The notes: generated by a model from the letters alone, not told the origin. A stretch of DNA of 64,000 bases from Bathynomus jamesi (GCA_023014485.1 JAJOZX010002361.1:97501-161500); one strand, 5' to 3'. Shown: positions 32,715 through 45,333, counted from the stretch's first letter. Made by a program: numbers and translations.

Positions 32715-35266
32715 TACGACGCCAATGAAGAACGATGATCGAACACAGTCCCGTCCAGACGTCTCAAAAGTTTTTGGTTTGAGGGACGTAAGAAGTTGTC
32801 AACCATAGCTGCTTTGGTGATCTCGTCGACGCGATCGTCGAAGAGGGCGAGAGGCGCGAGGTGCTCAGATAAGTACCACAAATGGCGATAGAAGGCCTTA
32901 ACAGCGGCCTCCCTGATTGCACGGTCAGGATATTCATGGAGGAAAGCAATTAGGTTTAAGTCGTTGAGGGGGGGCCCTCTCTGGGAGAGGGGCTTGGTGC
33001 CAGTAGCGAGCGTAAATAAGAGAAACGAAGAGGCAAATCTTTGTGACGCCAGCTGTCTCGTGGGCCGTCAACTTAATCTGGCTCCTGAAAAAGATCTTCA
33101 GCGAGTATATTGCCTTAGCCATCCACCGCGCGTTGTGCATAGCGCCTGGCGCACGAAAGGACGGTTCTCCGTCGGAGGGTCCCCCTAGGAATATATGACA
33201 GAGCTGCAGCAACTCTCCATAGTCATCCCGTGGGAGCTGGCTCTTGACTGCCTCCGAGTAAAATGACCATCTCTCGTAGGCCATCCGGCATGCCAACGAA
33301 GAGCTCGTCTCCAGCAGAACGGAAATCAACTATATTAATATCAGGCCAGGTCTTATGGAAGCGTTTGAAGATTCCCACTTTAGGCCCACCGGTTGGTGTC
33401 AGGGCGACAGAAAATACGGCCGACAACATTACCTCGAACACGTGATGACGGCACGCGATCCAGATGAGCTCCTTGTCCAGAGCCTTCTCAATTAGGGTGC
33501 ACGCGCCCATATTCAGCCCAGTATTGGTTGCCGTCGTGTCGAAGACTAGTCCCTGGATCATGGGTTTGAGGTTCCATTCCTCCAGCGTTTGGACACATGC
33601 ATTGCACTGTTCCTCTCCCGTGCCGCGGCCGATCTTAGGGACGGCAAGAAGTTGCTCTGTTTCATCACCAGTCACCAAGATGGCGACGCGATCCACGAGC
33701 TTTTTATTGCCGGCGATATCTGGAAGCAGTTTACCGTCCCAGTGGAGAAGCAGTGGGCTGTCCGGCGAGAAAACAGCCTGTTGAGCAGTTGCTACCGCCT
33801 CATGAGTGGTGACCCGCGCTCGCTGAATGGTGTTCCGGGATAGCGCCACAGTCTCCAGGCCATGACCGAGCGCTTGCGTGACGGCTCCTACGATGAACAT
33901 GGCAGCGCGGTCAGGGAGTTTCACTCGGTCGAGCGCGGCGGCTACTTCCTTGGTCACAATGGTCTGCTTAGATTTCTTATTCCTTGGCTGATCTTGACTG
34001 GATGTTAACGGAGCTTGGAAATTATCTTCGGACTCCGTCGATGTGGAGGAGCTACAGATGTCAGCAATGCCGGAACTAGACGGAACAGCCGTATTCGCCT
34101 GTCGGGCGCTCAACATGCTTTTTTCCTTTCGAGCACTGGCCTGATCACTCCTGAGGCGCTTCGAGTCTCCTTGTTCGTCAAGGTCTTGTCGATCCCGGAC
34201 ATACTCGCGCTCGAGGGATCCTGCTGTTGCATCCGCAGGAACTGTTTGTCTTCTTCGTCCGTCATAATACTGAGGGCGTCTTTTCGTGAAATGTCAAATA
34301 GTTTGGTGAGATTCTCCTTGAATTTTCTTTCCTTGATTCGGCACCCGTCTTTCGGTTTCAATCGGTTTTTCTTCAACCCACAATATTCTTCATAGAGCTT
34401 CTGAAGCTTGCGCACGCCGGAGTCCACCCGCTGGGTCGGAATTCGTGCCTTGTCCCAGATTGTCAGCGCTCTGTCTATGGTGGCCTTAGCACTGTCACCG
34501 ATTGTGGATCCCTTCTGGTGGTGAAACATGAAGTTCCTGAGAATAGCCCCGTTTGTTGGCAGGCCAGATCCCAAGATGTCCGGGTCCGGCTTACCCAGGA
34601 GCCAAACTTTCAGACTGCTCCTTGTCGTTGTCATGGTCTTGGCCTGTGGAATGGAAGATGAAATGGAAATTAGAGTTAAAGAACCTATACATATGTTTTA
34701 TGTAGAATATAAAACAATTTTAACAATTTCAATAAACTTTTATAAATTTTAAATTTTTTTTTAATTTTTAACAATTTTAATAAACAATTCATTGTTCCAA
34801 ATTGCTTATGAAGGTCAGTGCAGTAAATGAATGACAGAAAAACTAAGCATAGTGTCCGCCACTCACTGGTGAAAAGTTTAACTTGCCTTATTGGTGTGAT
34901 TCAATGCGCGGTGTAACCCAGATGGCAGGAACACAACAAAAACACGTCTACACCTGCCGTGACTTGGCGACCAACTGAGCTAGTGGGAAGAGTGCATTGC
35001 TATCATATAGTGATTCTTTGGATATAGGTTTACAGTCTACAGTGGCGTTGCTCGGCAACTATTTATTGTAGAACATAATGGTGACCCAAAATTACTGAAA
35101 TTACGGAATTTAGATATTTTTACCTTGAGGTCGTGACCTCTAAATATTCGCCGATCTTCCTGATTTTTTGCATGAAGGCTTCTTTTGTGATATGGAACAG
35201 GAATAGCCTTGTGGAGAATAGCAATTCAAACTTTTATTTTTTCAGTTAATTTTTGGGCCACTCTAA

Positions 35267-35699
35267 CCCATATACTAAGAGGAGAAAGCTCTGGGTATGA
35301 GTTAACCCATTTCTGGTCTGGACACTGTATGAAATGTTTTCTATATGGGAGATATTAAAGTTTGTCCATATTTGTTCTAGAAGATTATCATTTAGGCCTA
35401 TTGTGATTACTATTAATTCTTACTTTCGTATTAAAGCAGCATTAAAAATTTTAATCAGAATAGTTTACAAAATTTAAAATTCCTTTGAAATTTATGTATT
35501 TGGTACATTTTTTGTTTGATGGCTTTGCCAGAGATATGTGTTGCGTTATCCAGAGTTGCCATATTTTAGTTTTCGCAAAGATGAAAGAAGAGTAGTTACT
35601 TAAAAGCCTACTTAGTTTTCATTAGGCTTTGGCTTAGAGCAAAGCCCTACCTGGTACCTCCGTAGTGATGAATCATCTTAAGCTACAACACATAACGTA
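35267..35699. other. no gene recognised
   Basis: AT-rich; no supported feature. Confidence 0.4.
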
Positions 35700-35920
35700 A
35701 TAACCAACCCAACTGGGTGGTGTTTGGTGTTGTTTAACCTCCGTTGTAACATCTAAGGTCATGTGACGGATGGGACCTACAGCTTTAAGTAAGATCCGAT
35801 CCACAGGTCGCTACATCATCTGGACGGGGAAGGGGGTCCCGCATCCAACTACTACCCAGAACCAATGTCGCTTAACTTCGCTTATCTTATGGGAAGCGGT
35901 GTTGCGACAGGTAGTCCACC
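35700..35920 (-). repeat. 5S rRNA-derived SINE (copy 4)
   Basis: On the minus strand: CCGCTTCCCATAAGATAAGC, GAAGTTAAGCGACATTGG and GTAGTTGGATGCGGGACCCC follow 5S rRNA order. Next come a CTGTGGATCGGATCTTACTT module and a tail with GTAGGTCCCATCCGTCACAT and GGTTAAACAACACC. The module order is the same as at 11.8 kb. Confidence 0.7.
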
Positions 35921-37080
35921 TAACGGGACACAGAGGGAACAATCCTTTACCGAAGCCTAGGGATAAGTTTGGAATATTATTTAATCTTGTTAAGGTAACT
36001 TACTGAAAATGTAGGTTGTGGAGTTAGTTTGCTTTTAAATTTATCTGCATTGACATTTATAGTCAGTGACGAAAGTAGGCCGGTGCGGTTCGATAAACCA
36101 TATTGGAAAGTAAGCCTATCCGGTTGGACGAACTGGTCAAAAAATTGAAATTACAAACACAGTTAATTATAATAGTCATAGCGATAATGGTTAAAATAAA
36201 TTAAATTTATATTTTTAACGCGCCCTAATTATTCATTTCAATTATTCATTTAAATTTAAAATGGGAGGGGAGTTTAAAGCTCTTGAAATTTAGGCACATT
36301 ACCAGAAGAAAATAAAATCTACTGTCATCTATTTTTATAGTGTTTGGAATGAAATTCGGTGCATATTAAACTTTAAAAAATAAGTAAAACAAAATCCACT
36401 CTCCACCTTGTATTTTATTAACAAATTGGAAGTTGTGTTTAAACCTTTTGCCAGGTGGCGTGGCAGCTGCGGCGAATTTTTTAAGTAATACGCTTGGAAA
36501 ATAAGCGTTAAAAACTCAAAACTTTAAATTCTTAATCAGGGAGAAATTAAAAAGAAAAATAGTCCCGTGGGAATTTTATGTTGAAAGTAAATAACACATT
36601 TAGCTATTATCATTGAAATCTAAAATTTCTAAATATACAGTATTTGTTTAGGTTGCCAAAGATGTAGTTGTGGAGATAGTGACGTCATAAAAATGACGTC
36701 ATCATATATGTGTACTTAAGCTATTTGGGTTACATAATGTTATATCACCTTCACTCTTAATTGTTTTTAAAAAGTAGTGCTAATAATTAAACATGAATAA
36801 ATAATATCATGACTTTTGATAATTAGAATATATTTTTAGTCCAATTACATCATTTATATGACAATAAATGTCACAAATGCGAAATTGACTTTTATTTTCC
36901 TAAAGACAAGAAGTATCTGCTTATTCTAGTAAAATATCTCTGTTTTTCATTAATTACATAATCAGTTCAAGGTATATTTATTGTAAGTCATATATTTTGC
37001 ATATGTTCACGAAGACATTATTTGAAACGTATAGTACATTATTGGTAATACTGCTTTACAGTATAGTTTGATTTGCGGAT
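35921..37080. other. no gene recognised
   Basis: AT-rich unannotated sequence; short frames only. Confidence 0.4.
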
Positions 37081-37089
37081 ATTTGCTTT

Positions 37090-37750
37090 GATTTGTTATT
37101 GTCCCGATCTCCGAGCACAGCAGACGTGTTCCTCGCACGTTCCGCCACATAGCGCCTCTATAAGAGCTTATAGGCTTCCGATCCTACACCCCGATCAAAA
37201 CGAGTTCACAGAATCGCAGTCTCTCCGATCTCGTGAGTGATTATATTAATATCCAGATTACCACATCCCCTTTTGGAATCCCCGACCGAGAGTCACTCTC
37301 CATCATGCCATATAGAAGAAGAAACAAAAGAAACGCAAGAAATACAAGAAATTCATCATCTCTTATGGCTACCAACGAAGAAAACATTAGTTACCCTGAA
37401 ACGAATAACCTGCAAGCCGCTCCTGATCCATCAACAGAGGGAGAACACTCCCCCGGAAGAAACAACAGCAGCAGCAGTGTTGTCTCCACAATATCATCGA
37501 GAAGAAATACAAATAGTTTCCGTTTTGCCGACGATTAGCAACAACTCTTCGACTCCATGAGCACGGAGGGAAATACCATCGTCAAACTCCTAATGCTAAT
37601 CTCAACCAGTGATTCATTTAACGATGCCCTCAAAAGAAAGGACGAAGAGATTGCCGAACTTAAATAAAAGGTCATCGAATTAAAGCAAAAATTCGATCTT
37701 ATGGAACAGAAACAAAATGATCATCACTCGAAGTTGGAACATCTCTAAGA
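37090..37750 (+). pseudogene. LINE ORF1 (family D), coiled-coil protein
   Basis: The likely start is the Met at 37305 (MPYRRRNKRNARNTRN), a basic head followed by a Ser/Asn/Glu-rich segment. A stop at about 37538 interrupts it, and in a continuing frame are DALKRKDEEIAELK and VIELKQKFDLMEQKQNDH, a heptad-like coiled coil. This is the layout of a non-LTR ORF1: basic, flexible and trimerising. It precedes endonuclease and reverse-transcriptase remains of the same strand from 39.2 kb. Stops show it is dead. The GC-richer 37090-37240 stretch may be the LINE 5' UTR. Confidence 0.55.
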
Positions 37751-38487
37751 TAAATATACTAATAAGATGGTTATTAATGGTCCCTCTCACCCTACGGAAG
37801 CCCAGGACGAAGACTGCAAAGGGATAGTGACTGGGACTCTCCAGACCCACCTCAATATTCCGTCAGTCAAGGTATGATTATTTAAACATCCAGATTATGG
37901 AGGTCAGATCAAACCTCAAGAAGGCCGATTAAGTTCAGTATAAAGAATGTCGAAGTAAAGAAATAAATTGTCACAGTTGTATACAAAAACAGCCTAGTGT
38001 TCACTATGAATGAATACCTCACAAAATTTAAGCAAAGTCTGTTCAAAAGAGTTCTAAAATAATAAAAAGATCACCCAAATTACTTCCACTCAAGTTATTT
38101 GGTGTTACTGGTGTTATTTACGTGAAAGAAAATCGCACACGGGTCAAAGACAACAGATTAATGGTGAAACAGATCTAAATAACTATTTTCGCGAAGTACA
38201 GTGTCATTCCCTTATCTAAGTCGGGTAATTCTTACCACAGAATCCTATACTTATTTCCCTTTATCTCGTCTTGTACAAATCTCCATAAGCACGCAGGACT
38301 ACATATGAAGAACCCATTACAAACATATGTTTTTTTAACCGTTAACATTGCTCGCACTATTATTATCACTATTTTACTATTAACACTATTACCAACTACT
38401 CTGGTAACTACAGGTGCTAACTATTATTACTGTTAGCAGAGTAATTACCAGTATTATCATTATCATCGTAATCAGTATTACGATGAT

Positions 38488-38665
38488 AGAGAAGGTACAA
38501 GAATTTAAGTATCTCGGTCAAATTATCATCAGCTCCTTGAATGACGATTCAGACATAAGAAAACAATATTGAAGTTACTGTGCTGAAACAAACATGATTA
38601 TAAGGAACTTCAGATTCTGCACAAGCGAAAATAAAGACACTCTTTTTCGTACTTTAGTAGTAGCA
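38488..38665 (+). pseudogene. LINE family C fragment
   Basis: Encodes VQEFKYLGQIIISSLNDDSD and MIIRNFRFCTSENKDTLFRT, matching the LINE at 25531-26619. The rest of that element is missing. Confidence 0.7.
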
Positions 38666-40639
38666 GTAGTAGTGGCAGTATGGTTATACATTATTATTAC
38701 TAATGTAGGCAATACGTACTTCGTAATCCACTTATCAAATTACTTCTTATCTCATACTAGTCACCACTTTGTTAGTTAGTGTTGTGATGTATTAGTGTTA
38801 GCATTATGATGATGATTATTATTATTCCTATTATTAATACTAGTAATACTACCTAATTTTAGGTAACTATTACTATTGAACTAATATAAGTATGTTATTA
38901 GTAGTAATTATTAGTATTGCGTCAGTAATATTATTATGTAATTCAGGCAACTATAACTATCAATTTTGGCTGTAACATTTGATTAGTTTTTCCTTTTTTT
39001 ATATATTTTTTCGTAGTCCTTTTTACCCAGCTGGAACCATTGCTGTATCCTCTATCTGTCTATCGTTTGCTTATTGCCTCAGTTATGATGTAAAACCAAA
39101 AAAAAGGCCCTAAAACTCATTCACCCAAATCCACTCTCTATCAAACATTTTTAACATTCCAACACGTGCCCTTTGGTCAATCGATTTTATTCGTATCAAT
39201 TTCATTGATAAAGATTCAAAATACCTATCTCAAAAAAACCCAAATGATGGTCACTTATCAATTTTGAATCTTAATATTAGAAGCCTCGCTAAACGTCATG
39301 ATGACCTCAAAGATACATTATCTTTAATGAAAAATAAGATTTCCATGTAATTACACTCACGGAAACCTTCATACAGAATTTACATAAAAATCTTTTTTTT
39401 TCGAGGGTTATACATTTTTTGACACTTTTCGCAGAGAAAGAAGAGGCGGCGGCATTCGTATTTTCATAAAAAATATCATAAAATACACAAAAATTCACCT
39501 ACTCTTTACAGTTGAACACCACATTGAAACGTGTGCGATAAATCTTACCCATGACGAAACCTCTCTCAACATATTGCCAATACACAGACCACCTAACGGC
39601 AACGCAAATAACTACATTAATATCTTACAGGATCAAATCAGACATCAATCCCTAAAGAGCTCGCGCTCTTTTATCCTCGGTGAATTTTAATATGGACTTA
39701 AAGAAAATAGGGAGAGACTGTATTGCTAAAGCAATATGGAACATAAAGATCAACCGAGGATATAAGACCTACATGACAAAGCCAATACGTCTCTATATTG
39801 ACCTTACCAAATCTTCGCTTATCGACCACGTATGGCCAGATATAGACCCACACTACATACAGGAGACAGGGATACTCCTTTGCATGCATAACTGCCCACC
39901 TCCCAAATTACGACACAATCAAAACAACGGCAAACACCCAAAATTATACAACTATTAAATTCAGGAAAGCAAGGCATAATCAGCTTAACAAATTCAAAAC
40001 GAAATTAGGTGAAACACATTTCGACTTCATTGATAATTATCCGCCTACAGCTATAAACACCAAATTTGAAAAGTTTCAGGAATCCCTTTGGCGTGCTTTT
40101 AGTGAATTCTGCCCCATCATTGCAAAAACTATTCCTACGATTCGAATCAACCATCCATGGTTGACCCCGGGTCTAAAGACAAAAACACAAACTATATAAA
40201 AATATGAAGGAAAATCTAATCCCAAAGGAAGTCTACACTCACTATAGAAACAGACTTAATTCAATAATACACAAAGCTCAAGCTAATTACTATGATATAA
40301 ACATAAATTTGGAAAATACAAAACGATCCCAAACGATCCCTGAACCTCATTAACAAAACGATTAATGAAAAGTTAACAAAACCCTCTGCCCCGGAAAAGC
40401 TATTAGTAAATATGCGCCCATAACGGACAAAATATTTTAAACACTTTCAACAATTATTATACCGAAGTAGGAGCCAATCTTTCTTCTAAAATACCACCCA
40501 CGGTGCGGTTTTTCGCCACGAAAAGGCTACAGTATGCCCCATCTATAGATCAAGTGATAAAACTTTCCACTCAAACTACAGATCTGTTTCCTTTCCAACT
40601 GTCAGTAAACTATACGAGAGAGTAATATACGAGGATAAG

Positions 40640-41010
40640 TCAAACAGTAGTATCTGCAATTTGTCTGTCTTTTTTTCTAGAATTGTCCACACCACTGACC
40701 GTTGGCAGCGCTACAGTCACTGAGCGTACATATCGCTGCTTCGTGGTGGAATTGAGACCTTGACATTCAGTTGTTCAGTTGTCATCGCGCTGGAATCATG
40801 GCCGTACCACTTTCGACTCGCACCAAAGAAGAAAGAGCAGCGTGCCGTCGTTTGTTTGTTGTGGGCTGAGGGCGTAAAAGTGGCTGAAATTCACAGAAGA
40901 TTATCTGTGCAGTATGGTGATCAAATTTTGCCACAGCGTAACGTGTACGAATGGATCTAAATGTTCAAAAATGGCCGAACAAGTGGTCGACGTGAACGGC
41001 CGCCCTGAAC
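40640..41010 (+). mobile_element. mariner (SETMAR-like) N-terminal fragment
   Basis: Around 40815-40955 the frame reads KKKEQRAVVCLLWAEGVKVA and EIHRRLSVQYGDQILPQRNV followed by YEWI and, after a stop, MFKNGRTS. This is the helix-turn-helix of Mos1-type mariner transposases. No catalytic domain remains. It sits inside LINE family D just before its YADD motif. Confidence 0.7.
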
Positions 41011-41736
41011 AGGTCATTAAATAACTCTTCCTGCTACCAGTATGCCGATGATACTTCAATCATAACTTCAAATAAAGACTCACTACCACCCCAAACGACC
41101 ACCAACAATGAACTCTAAAGCGTTTATGTATGGCTTCATGTCAACAAACTATCCTCAGATATTAAAAAAAAAAGCTTATATAGTCATCACAAAAAAAAAA
41201 TCGTTGCTCGCTTTAAACCTACACATAAATTCAATCTATGTTCATCGAATACAGTCGGACAAACTTCTGGGAATTACCATCGATTCAAACCTGTCATTCA
41301 AAGAGCATACTGAAGATCTATGCAACAAATTAGCCAAGGTCTCTTTCATAATTACAAAAGCGGGTGCAGTACTCTCAAACCAAAACAGGTTCTGCGATCC
41401 ATATACTTCACTATGGTGTACCTACACCTACTTAGTGCTTACGGAAGCACACGTCAATTTTGGCTACAGCCATTGGTAGTAATGCAAAAAAGATTAGTTA
41501 GGAGAATTTATAAATGGAACAAGCATAATGAAAGTACAGATCAAATGTTCCACGAGTTAAAAATTCTTAAACTAGGAGAAATCTACAAACTAAACATTAC
41601 CTCATATATGTATCAAATTGGCCATAATACTGCTCCAAAAACCATCAAAAACAAATTATTAGCTTCCCAAACACAAAACCGCTTTAACACGAGACAATCA
41701 GGCACGTACATCAGAAAACTGAATCATACTCTTTAT

Positions 41737-41943
41737 CAGCGGTTCTGAACCTTTTTCTTCTTCCGTACCCCATGAACTCTTTCAAGGGATTTTCTGGATT
41801 TTCGAGAGGTATAGAGGACTTTTATTTTCTCTACGACTCGTAGCCGTTTGTTAATCGTATATAAAATTAAAAGGGTTATATTTTCAGGACCCCGTCGCGT
41901 AACCCCTAAGATTCCCTCGCGTATCCCAGGTTCAGAACCACTG
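41737..41943. mobile_element. non-autonomous hAT element in LINE ORF2
   Basis: 207 bp starting CAGCGGTTCTGAACC and ending GGTTCAGAACCACTG. The flanking 8-mers are CTCTTTAT and TTCTAGAT (5 of 8 equal), so an aged target duplication is plausible. The LINE C-terminal sequence continues on the far side, confirming the insertion. Confidence 0.7.
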
Positions 41944-42151
41944 TTCTAGATTGTGCGACTAGATCCTTATCCTCAACTGGTCCAAACCTTGGGAATTCAC
42001 TTGATGAAGAGAGAAAACAATCTAGGACACTAAAAATCGTCCAAAGGAAACAAAGACAAATTTATCAACTCATACAAGCGGCTAACAAGCCATAACTCTG
42101 TATCCCTTGTCTTATTTCAATAACAAAATTGAACTACATACTCTTGTTTCA

Positions 42152-42664
42152 ATATTTCTTTCTATATAGCACTAATTATAATAACTAGTAAAATAAGATC
42201 AAATATGAGCAAGGTCAAAGCATCTAAGGTTGTTAAGCTACTCAATAAACAAGGTAATAATTAATATTTCGATATTTTAATTATATTTCAGGGTCTAATA
42301 TCCAAATAAATACGAAGGTATAATCTTAGCTGAATACCTGTATGCAATTATATGCGTGTGAATTACGGTATATGTAATATGTATGCATATTATATGTATG
42401 TGTAATCTTAGCTGAATATCCATACTGTATGTATTTCTAAACATATGTTTGCAGTTTACAACAGATAATCTCCATGTACTTCTCTCCCTTTGCCTCTATC
42501 TATATCTTTAAAACTAGTGTACATAACTTCGCTACTCTGCGCCATCTACGAGTATCAGGATTTACCATACAACTCCATTCTGCCAATAAAGCAAAAAATT
42601 TGCTTGTTAATGGCAGTTCTTCGCTATGTAAATATATGAACGCATTACCGTCCTATTTGTATAT
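42152..42664. other. no gene recognised
   Basis: AT-rich sequence with no supported feature. Confidence 0.4.
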
Positions 42665-42665
42665 A

Positions 42666-44240
42666 CAGGGTGTTTCAGGAGGAAAGGTCAATACTTCGGG
42701 AGGTGATAGTATCGGTCATTGTGAGAAAAAAGTTCATATGAACATGTCTAATTCTGAATGGTTACGGAGATAGAACTGTTTGAATCTGATGCGCGCGCAG
42801 CCCTTCCTCTCCCTTCCCTCGACTATAACCTTGAACCATGTAAGCTGTAATGTAAGCATGTAACATAAGCCAATCGACAGCTGACTGTTGTGAGTGACAT
42901 TGTTTGGTGTTTGAAGCAGAGTTAAGAATGAGACACACCTTCACACATGCCGAATATGCAGATATGGTGTATGTCTACGGTTTTTGCGATGGAAGTGCAA
43001 CAGCTGCTGGTGCAGAATACCGTCGACGGTTTCCGAACCGCAGAATTCCGGATCGAAGAGTGTTTACCAGGGTTTTCAACACATTGCGTGAGATTGGTAC
43101 ACTTCCCAGCGCTCATGTTTCATCTGAACATGAAGGTCAATAAGATGTGGATGAAGTGGAAAACATTCTTCAGTTGGTAGAGCGTAGTCCTACTACTAGC
43201 TCACGAAGAATTTCTACACGTCTCAATGTACCACACACAAGAGTATGGCGAACATTACGTGAGGAAGGCTTGCATCCATATCATGTACAGCGTGTACAAC
43301 ACCTTCAACCAGGAGACGCTGCCATGCGACTGGAATTTTGTCATTGGGTAAATGCTAATCGCCGATTGCTTCGATTAATACTGTTCACCGATGAAGCTAC
43401 TTTCACCCTTGACGGTATCAACAACACTCTTAACTCATCGGTGGTCAGACGAAAATCCAAATGCTACTGTGGAAACAAATTTTCAACATCGCTTCTCTGC
43501 CAATGTGTGGTGCGGTATCATCGATGATCAGCTGATTGGCCCTGTTACTTTTGAGAATCGTCTTACAGGACAAAGTTGCCTAGAATTTCTGCAAAATGAA
43601 TTACCAGGACTATTGGAGGATGTTCCTTTGGTTACACGCGCTGGTATGTACTTTCAGCATGACGGAGCTCCTCCACATTCTACCCGTCTGGTAATGCAAT
43701 ACCTAAATCAAACTTTCCCTGGTCGATGGATCGGCCGCTGAGGTCCCATTCAATGGCCACCAAGGTCTTCAGACCTCTCTCCGTTAGATTATTGTTTGTG
43801 GGGGTGGATGAAAAGTCAAGTTTACAAAATAAAGGTGGATACACGAGACGAATTGCTCGTGCGCATTTTGGATGCTGCTGCCGCATAAAGGAATGTCAAG
43901 ATCAACTCAGACGAACAACACGCGATCTTCGCACACGAGTTGCAAAGTGCATTGAGGTTGACGGTGGGATTTTCAAAAACGTATTGTAAACTGTAACAAA
44001 TTTGTCATTTCTGTATCTGATACCATTCAAAATGCCAATGTTTAAACATTAAATGTTAGAAACAGTAATTGGTTTCTCTTTCTTGATTAACATTAACAAT
44101 GCTTTTGTATTTGTAGATTCAAACAGCTCTATCTCCGTAACCATTCAGAATCAGACACATGTTCATATAAACTTTTTTTCTCACAATGACCGATAACTAT
44201 CACCTCCCGAAGTATTGACCTTTCCTCCTGAAACACCCTG
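42666..44240 (+). mobile_element. near full-length mariner-like transposon
   Basis: 1,575 bp with inverted ends of about 120 bp beginning CAGGGTGTTTCAGGAGGAAA, flanked by TA at 42664-42665 and 44241-44242. It carries the transposase at 42928-43989. The termini are highly similar to each other, suggesting it is not very old. Confidence 0.9.
42928..43989 (+). pseudogene. mariner-like transposase, full domain set but broken
   Basis: ATG at 42928 begins MRHTFTHAEYADMVYVYGFC. It continues with an N-terminal HTH, a stop at about 43143, a second HTH region (TSSRRISTRLNVPHTRVWRT), LILFTDEATFTLDG with the first catalytic Asp, ANVWCGIIDDQLIGPV, MYFQHDGAPPHSTRLV with the second Asp, and PPRSSDLSPLDYCLWGWMKS with the third acidic position. 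The pieces lie in three frames (shifts near 43430 and 43740 plus a stop), so the copy is inactive but all catalytic residues survive. Confidence 0.85.
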
Positions 44241-44244
44241 TATA

Positions 44245-44930
44245 ATGGCATATGTGTATATTTTACAGTAAGATTGTGAAACTAGTGATTTCGTGAAATC
44301 CCCGAAACACGAATTTCAGTAAGGTTGTAAAATACTTAGGAATTTCACGAAATTTTGGTTAGGTTATACAGTATATTCGTCCGGGACGTTACTTAATCCA
44401 TCAGAAAAACCGGATGAAATTGAATGCCCCCAAACCGAGGCCATCGCGGTTACGTCAGTTAATTGTCGTCAAATCGCAGAAAAAGAAAATAGCGAAAAAG
44501 AATAGGAAGGGATTCAATGAAGCATTATCAATTAACAATTAATTACTTCTTATAATCGGAGTTAATTGAGATTTGGTTTTCAGTCAATCTGTTATTAGAG
44601 TCTCGTTTTAAAATTTATTGCTGCTACTTTTAATTATGGTTTTTAGTCAATCTGTTATTAGAGTCTCGTTTTAAAATTTATTGCTACTCCTTTTAATTAT
44701 GGTTTTTAGTCTCTCTGTTCACACGAGCTATTTTGAATTAATAGTCAGTTTTTGTCAGTTATTTTAATGTACGTACATTTTCTTTCTTTCAGCTATTTTT
44801 CTTATATGCTTTATATCGAAAGTTACATATGTTCAAATTTTCGAAAGTAATATGTTCAAATGTTCAAATTTTATCGCTAATTACGTATCATAACATAAAA
44901 TTACGTTAAATTTGAAAGTACAAATTTTGT
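44245..44930. other. no gene; small imperfect inverted and direct repeats
   Basis: 44270-44370 holds an imperfect palindrome around TGATTTCGTGAAATCCCCG reminiscent of the foldback at 3.8 kb. The phrase TCAATCTGTTATTAGAGTCT is repeated directly at about 44583 and 44648. Confidence 0.45.
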
Positions 44931-44934
44931 TTCT

Positions 44935-45172
44935 CAGTAGAAAAGGAAGACTGTCGTGTTCCCAAATTAAAGGCGAGACAGGGCACATCCTTAATCCTAA
45001 AAGAAAATAGTTTTGTTGTGAGAGGACCAAAACTGTTTAATCAGTTGCCCAAAGACCTAAGGAACACGAATGGTGTTGCAGTGGACATCTTCAAACGAAA
45101 ACTAGACGCCTGGCTCAGGGCAATCCCCGATGAGCCGGGCGTACCTGGCTATGTGAGGTGGATAGTATAAGA
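44935..45172 (+). pseudogene. LINE family E 3' end, plus strand
   Basis: Encodes a C-terminus including FVVRGPKLFNQLPKDLRNTN-like sequence and VDIFKRKLDAWLRAIPDEPG. It matches in inverted orientation the C-terminus at 45448-45738. The downstream 3' UTR, with ACTTGACCTTCGTGAAATGA, runs into a TA microsatellite. Confidence 0.75.
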
Positions 45173-45261
45173 AACCAACTCACTACTACACCAGGCCAAC
45201 TCGAGAGGAGGGGCGACAAACTTGACCTTCGTGAAATGAGAAATCATCGCGCGGAACCTTT

Positions 45262-45268
<7 letters not shown>

Positions 45269-45330
<62 letters not shown>
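45269..45330. repeat. (TA)n(TG)n microsatellite between convergent LINE tails
   Basis: TA repeats followed by TG repeats, lying exactly between two tail-to-tail LINE E copies. Confidence 0.95.

Positions 45331-45333
<3 letters not shown>

Larger units (their letters stand above)
31457..34634 (-). pseudogene. putative DDE-type transposase, frameshifted and interrupted
   Basis: Minus-strand segments in order: an N-terminal part (34634-34110), a core (34116-33223), a later part (33329-32934), 32881-32717, and the C-terminus (31763-31457). The core contains LLLHWDGKLLPDI, VDRVAILVTGDETEQLLAVP, GLVFDTTATNTGLNMGACTL and ELIWIACRHHVFEVMLSAV. The Asp in WDGK, the Asp in FDTT and the CRHH motif look like an RNase-H-type transposase core. 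The C-terminus has VVNDCAERGVALIQSYN. Frames overlap by a few bases at each break, indicating three or so single-base shifts. I recognise the family as a widespread arthropod/cnidarian transposase-like protein but cannot name its superfamily. Confidence 0.65.
31156..35266 (-). mobile_element. DNA transposon of unassigned superfamily
   Basis: Imperfect inverted ends: TTAGGGTGGCCCCAAAAAAA at the left and, reversed, TTAGAGTGGCCCAAAAATTA at the right. The similarity continues for about 135 bp, including TCTCCACAAGG, TGTTCCATATCA and a TATTTAGAGGTC(G/A)(C)GACC box. It contains one degenerate minus-strand gene (31457-34634) and is interrupted by the element at 31766-32714. Target duplications could not be fixed by eye. 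Confidence 0.7.
39150..42150 (+). pseudogene. LINE ORF2 (family D), heavily decayed
   Basis: Endonuclease start near 39240 (LSILNLNIRSLAKRHDDLKD), then GGGIRIFIKN and a RPPNGNANNYIN segment near 39590. A later connector (about 39960-40190) includes NHPWLTPGLK. A QYADDTSII motif C near 41040 is followed by SDKLLGITIDSNLSFKEH, a QKRLVRRIYKWNKHNES region, and a C-terminus that spans the hAT MITE and resumes with CATRSLSSTGPNLGNSLDEE near 41950. Large parts of the reverse transcriptase are missing. Confidence 0.7.

Noticed and set aside
41737..41943. Exact hAT target duplication
   Set aside because: The element ends are clear, but the flanking 8-mers match at only 5 of 8 positions, so I did not claim a proven duplication.
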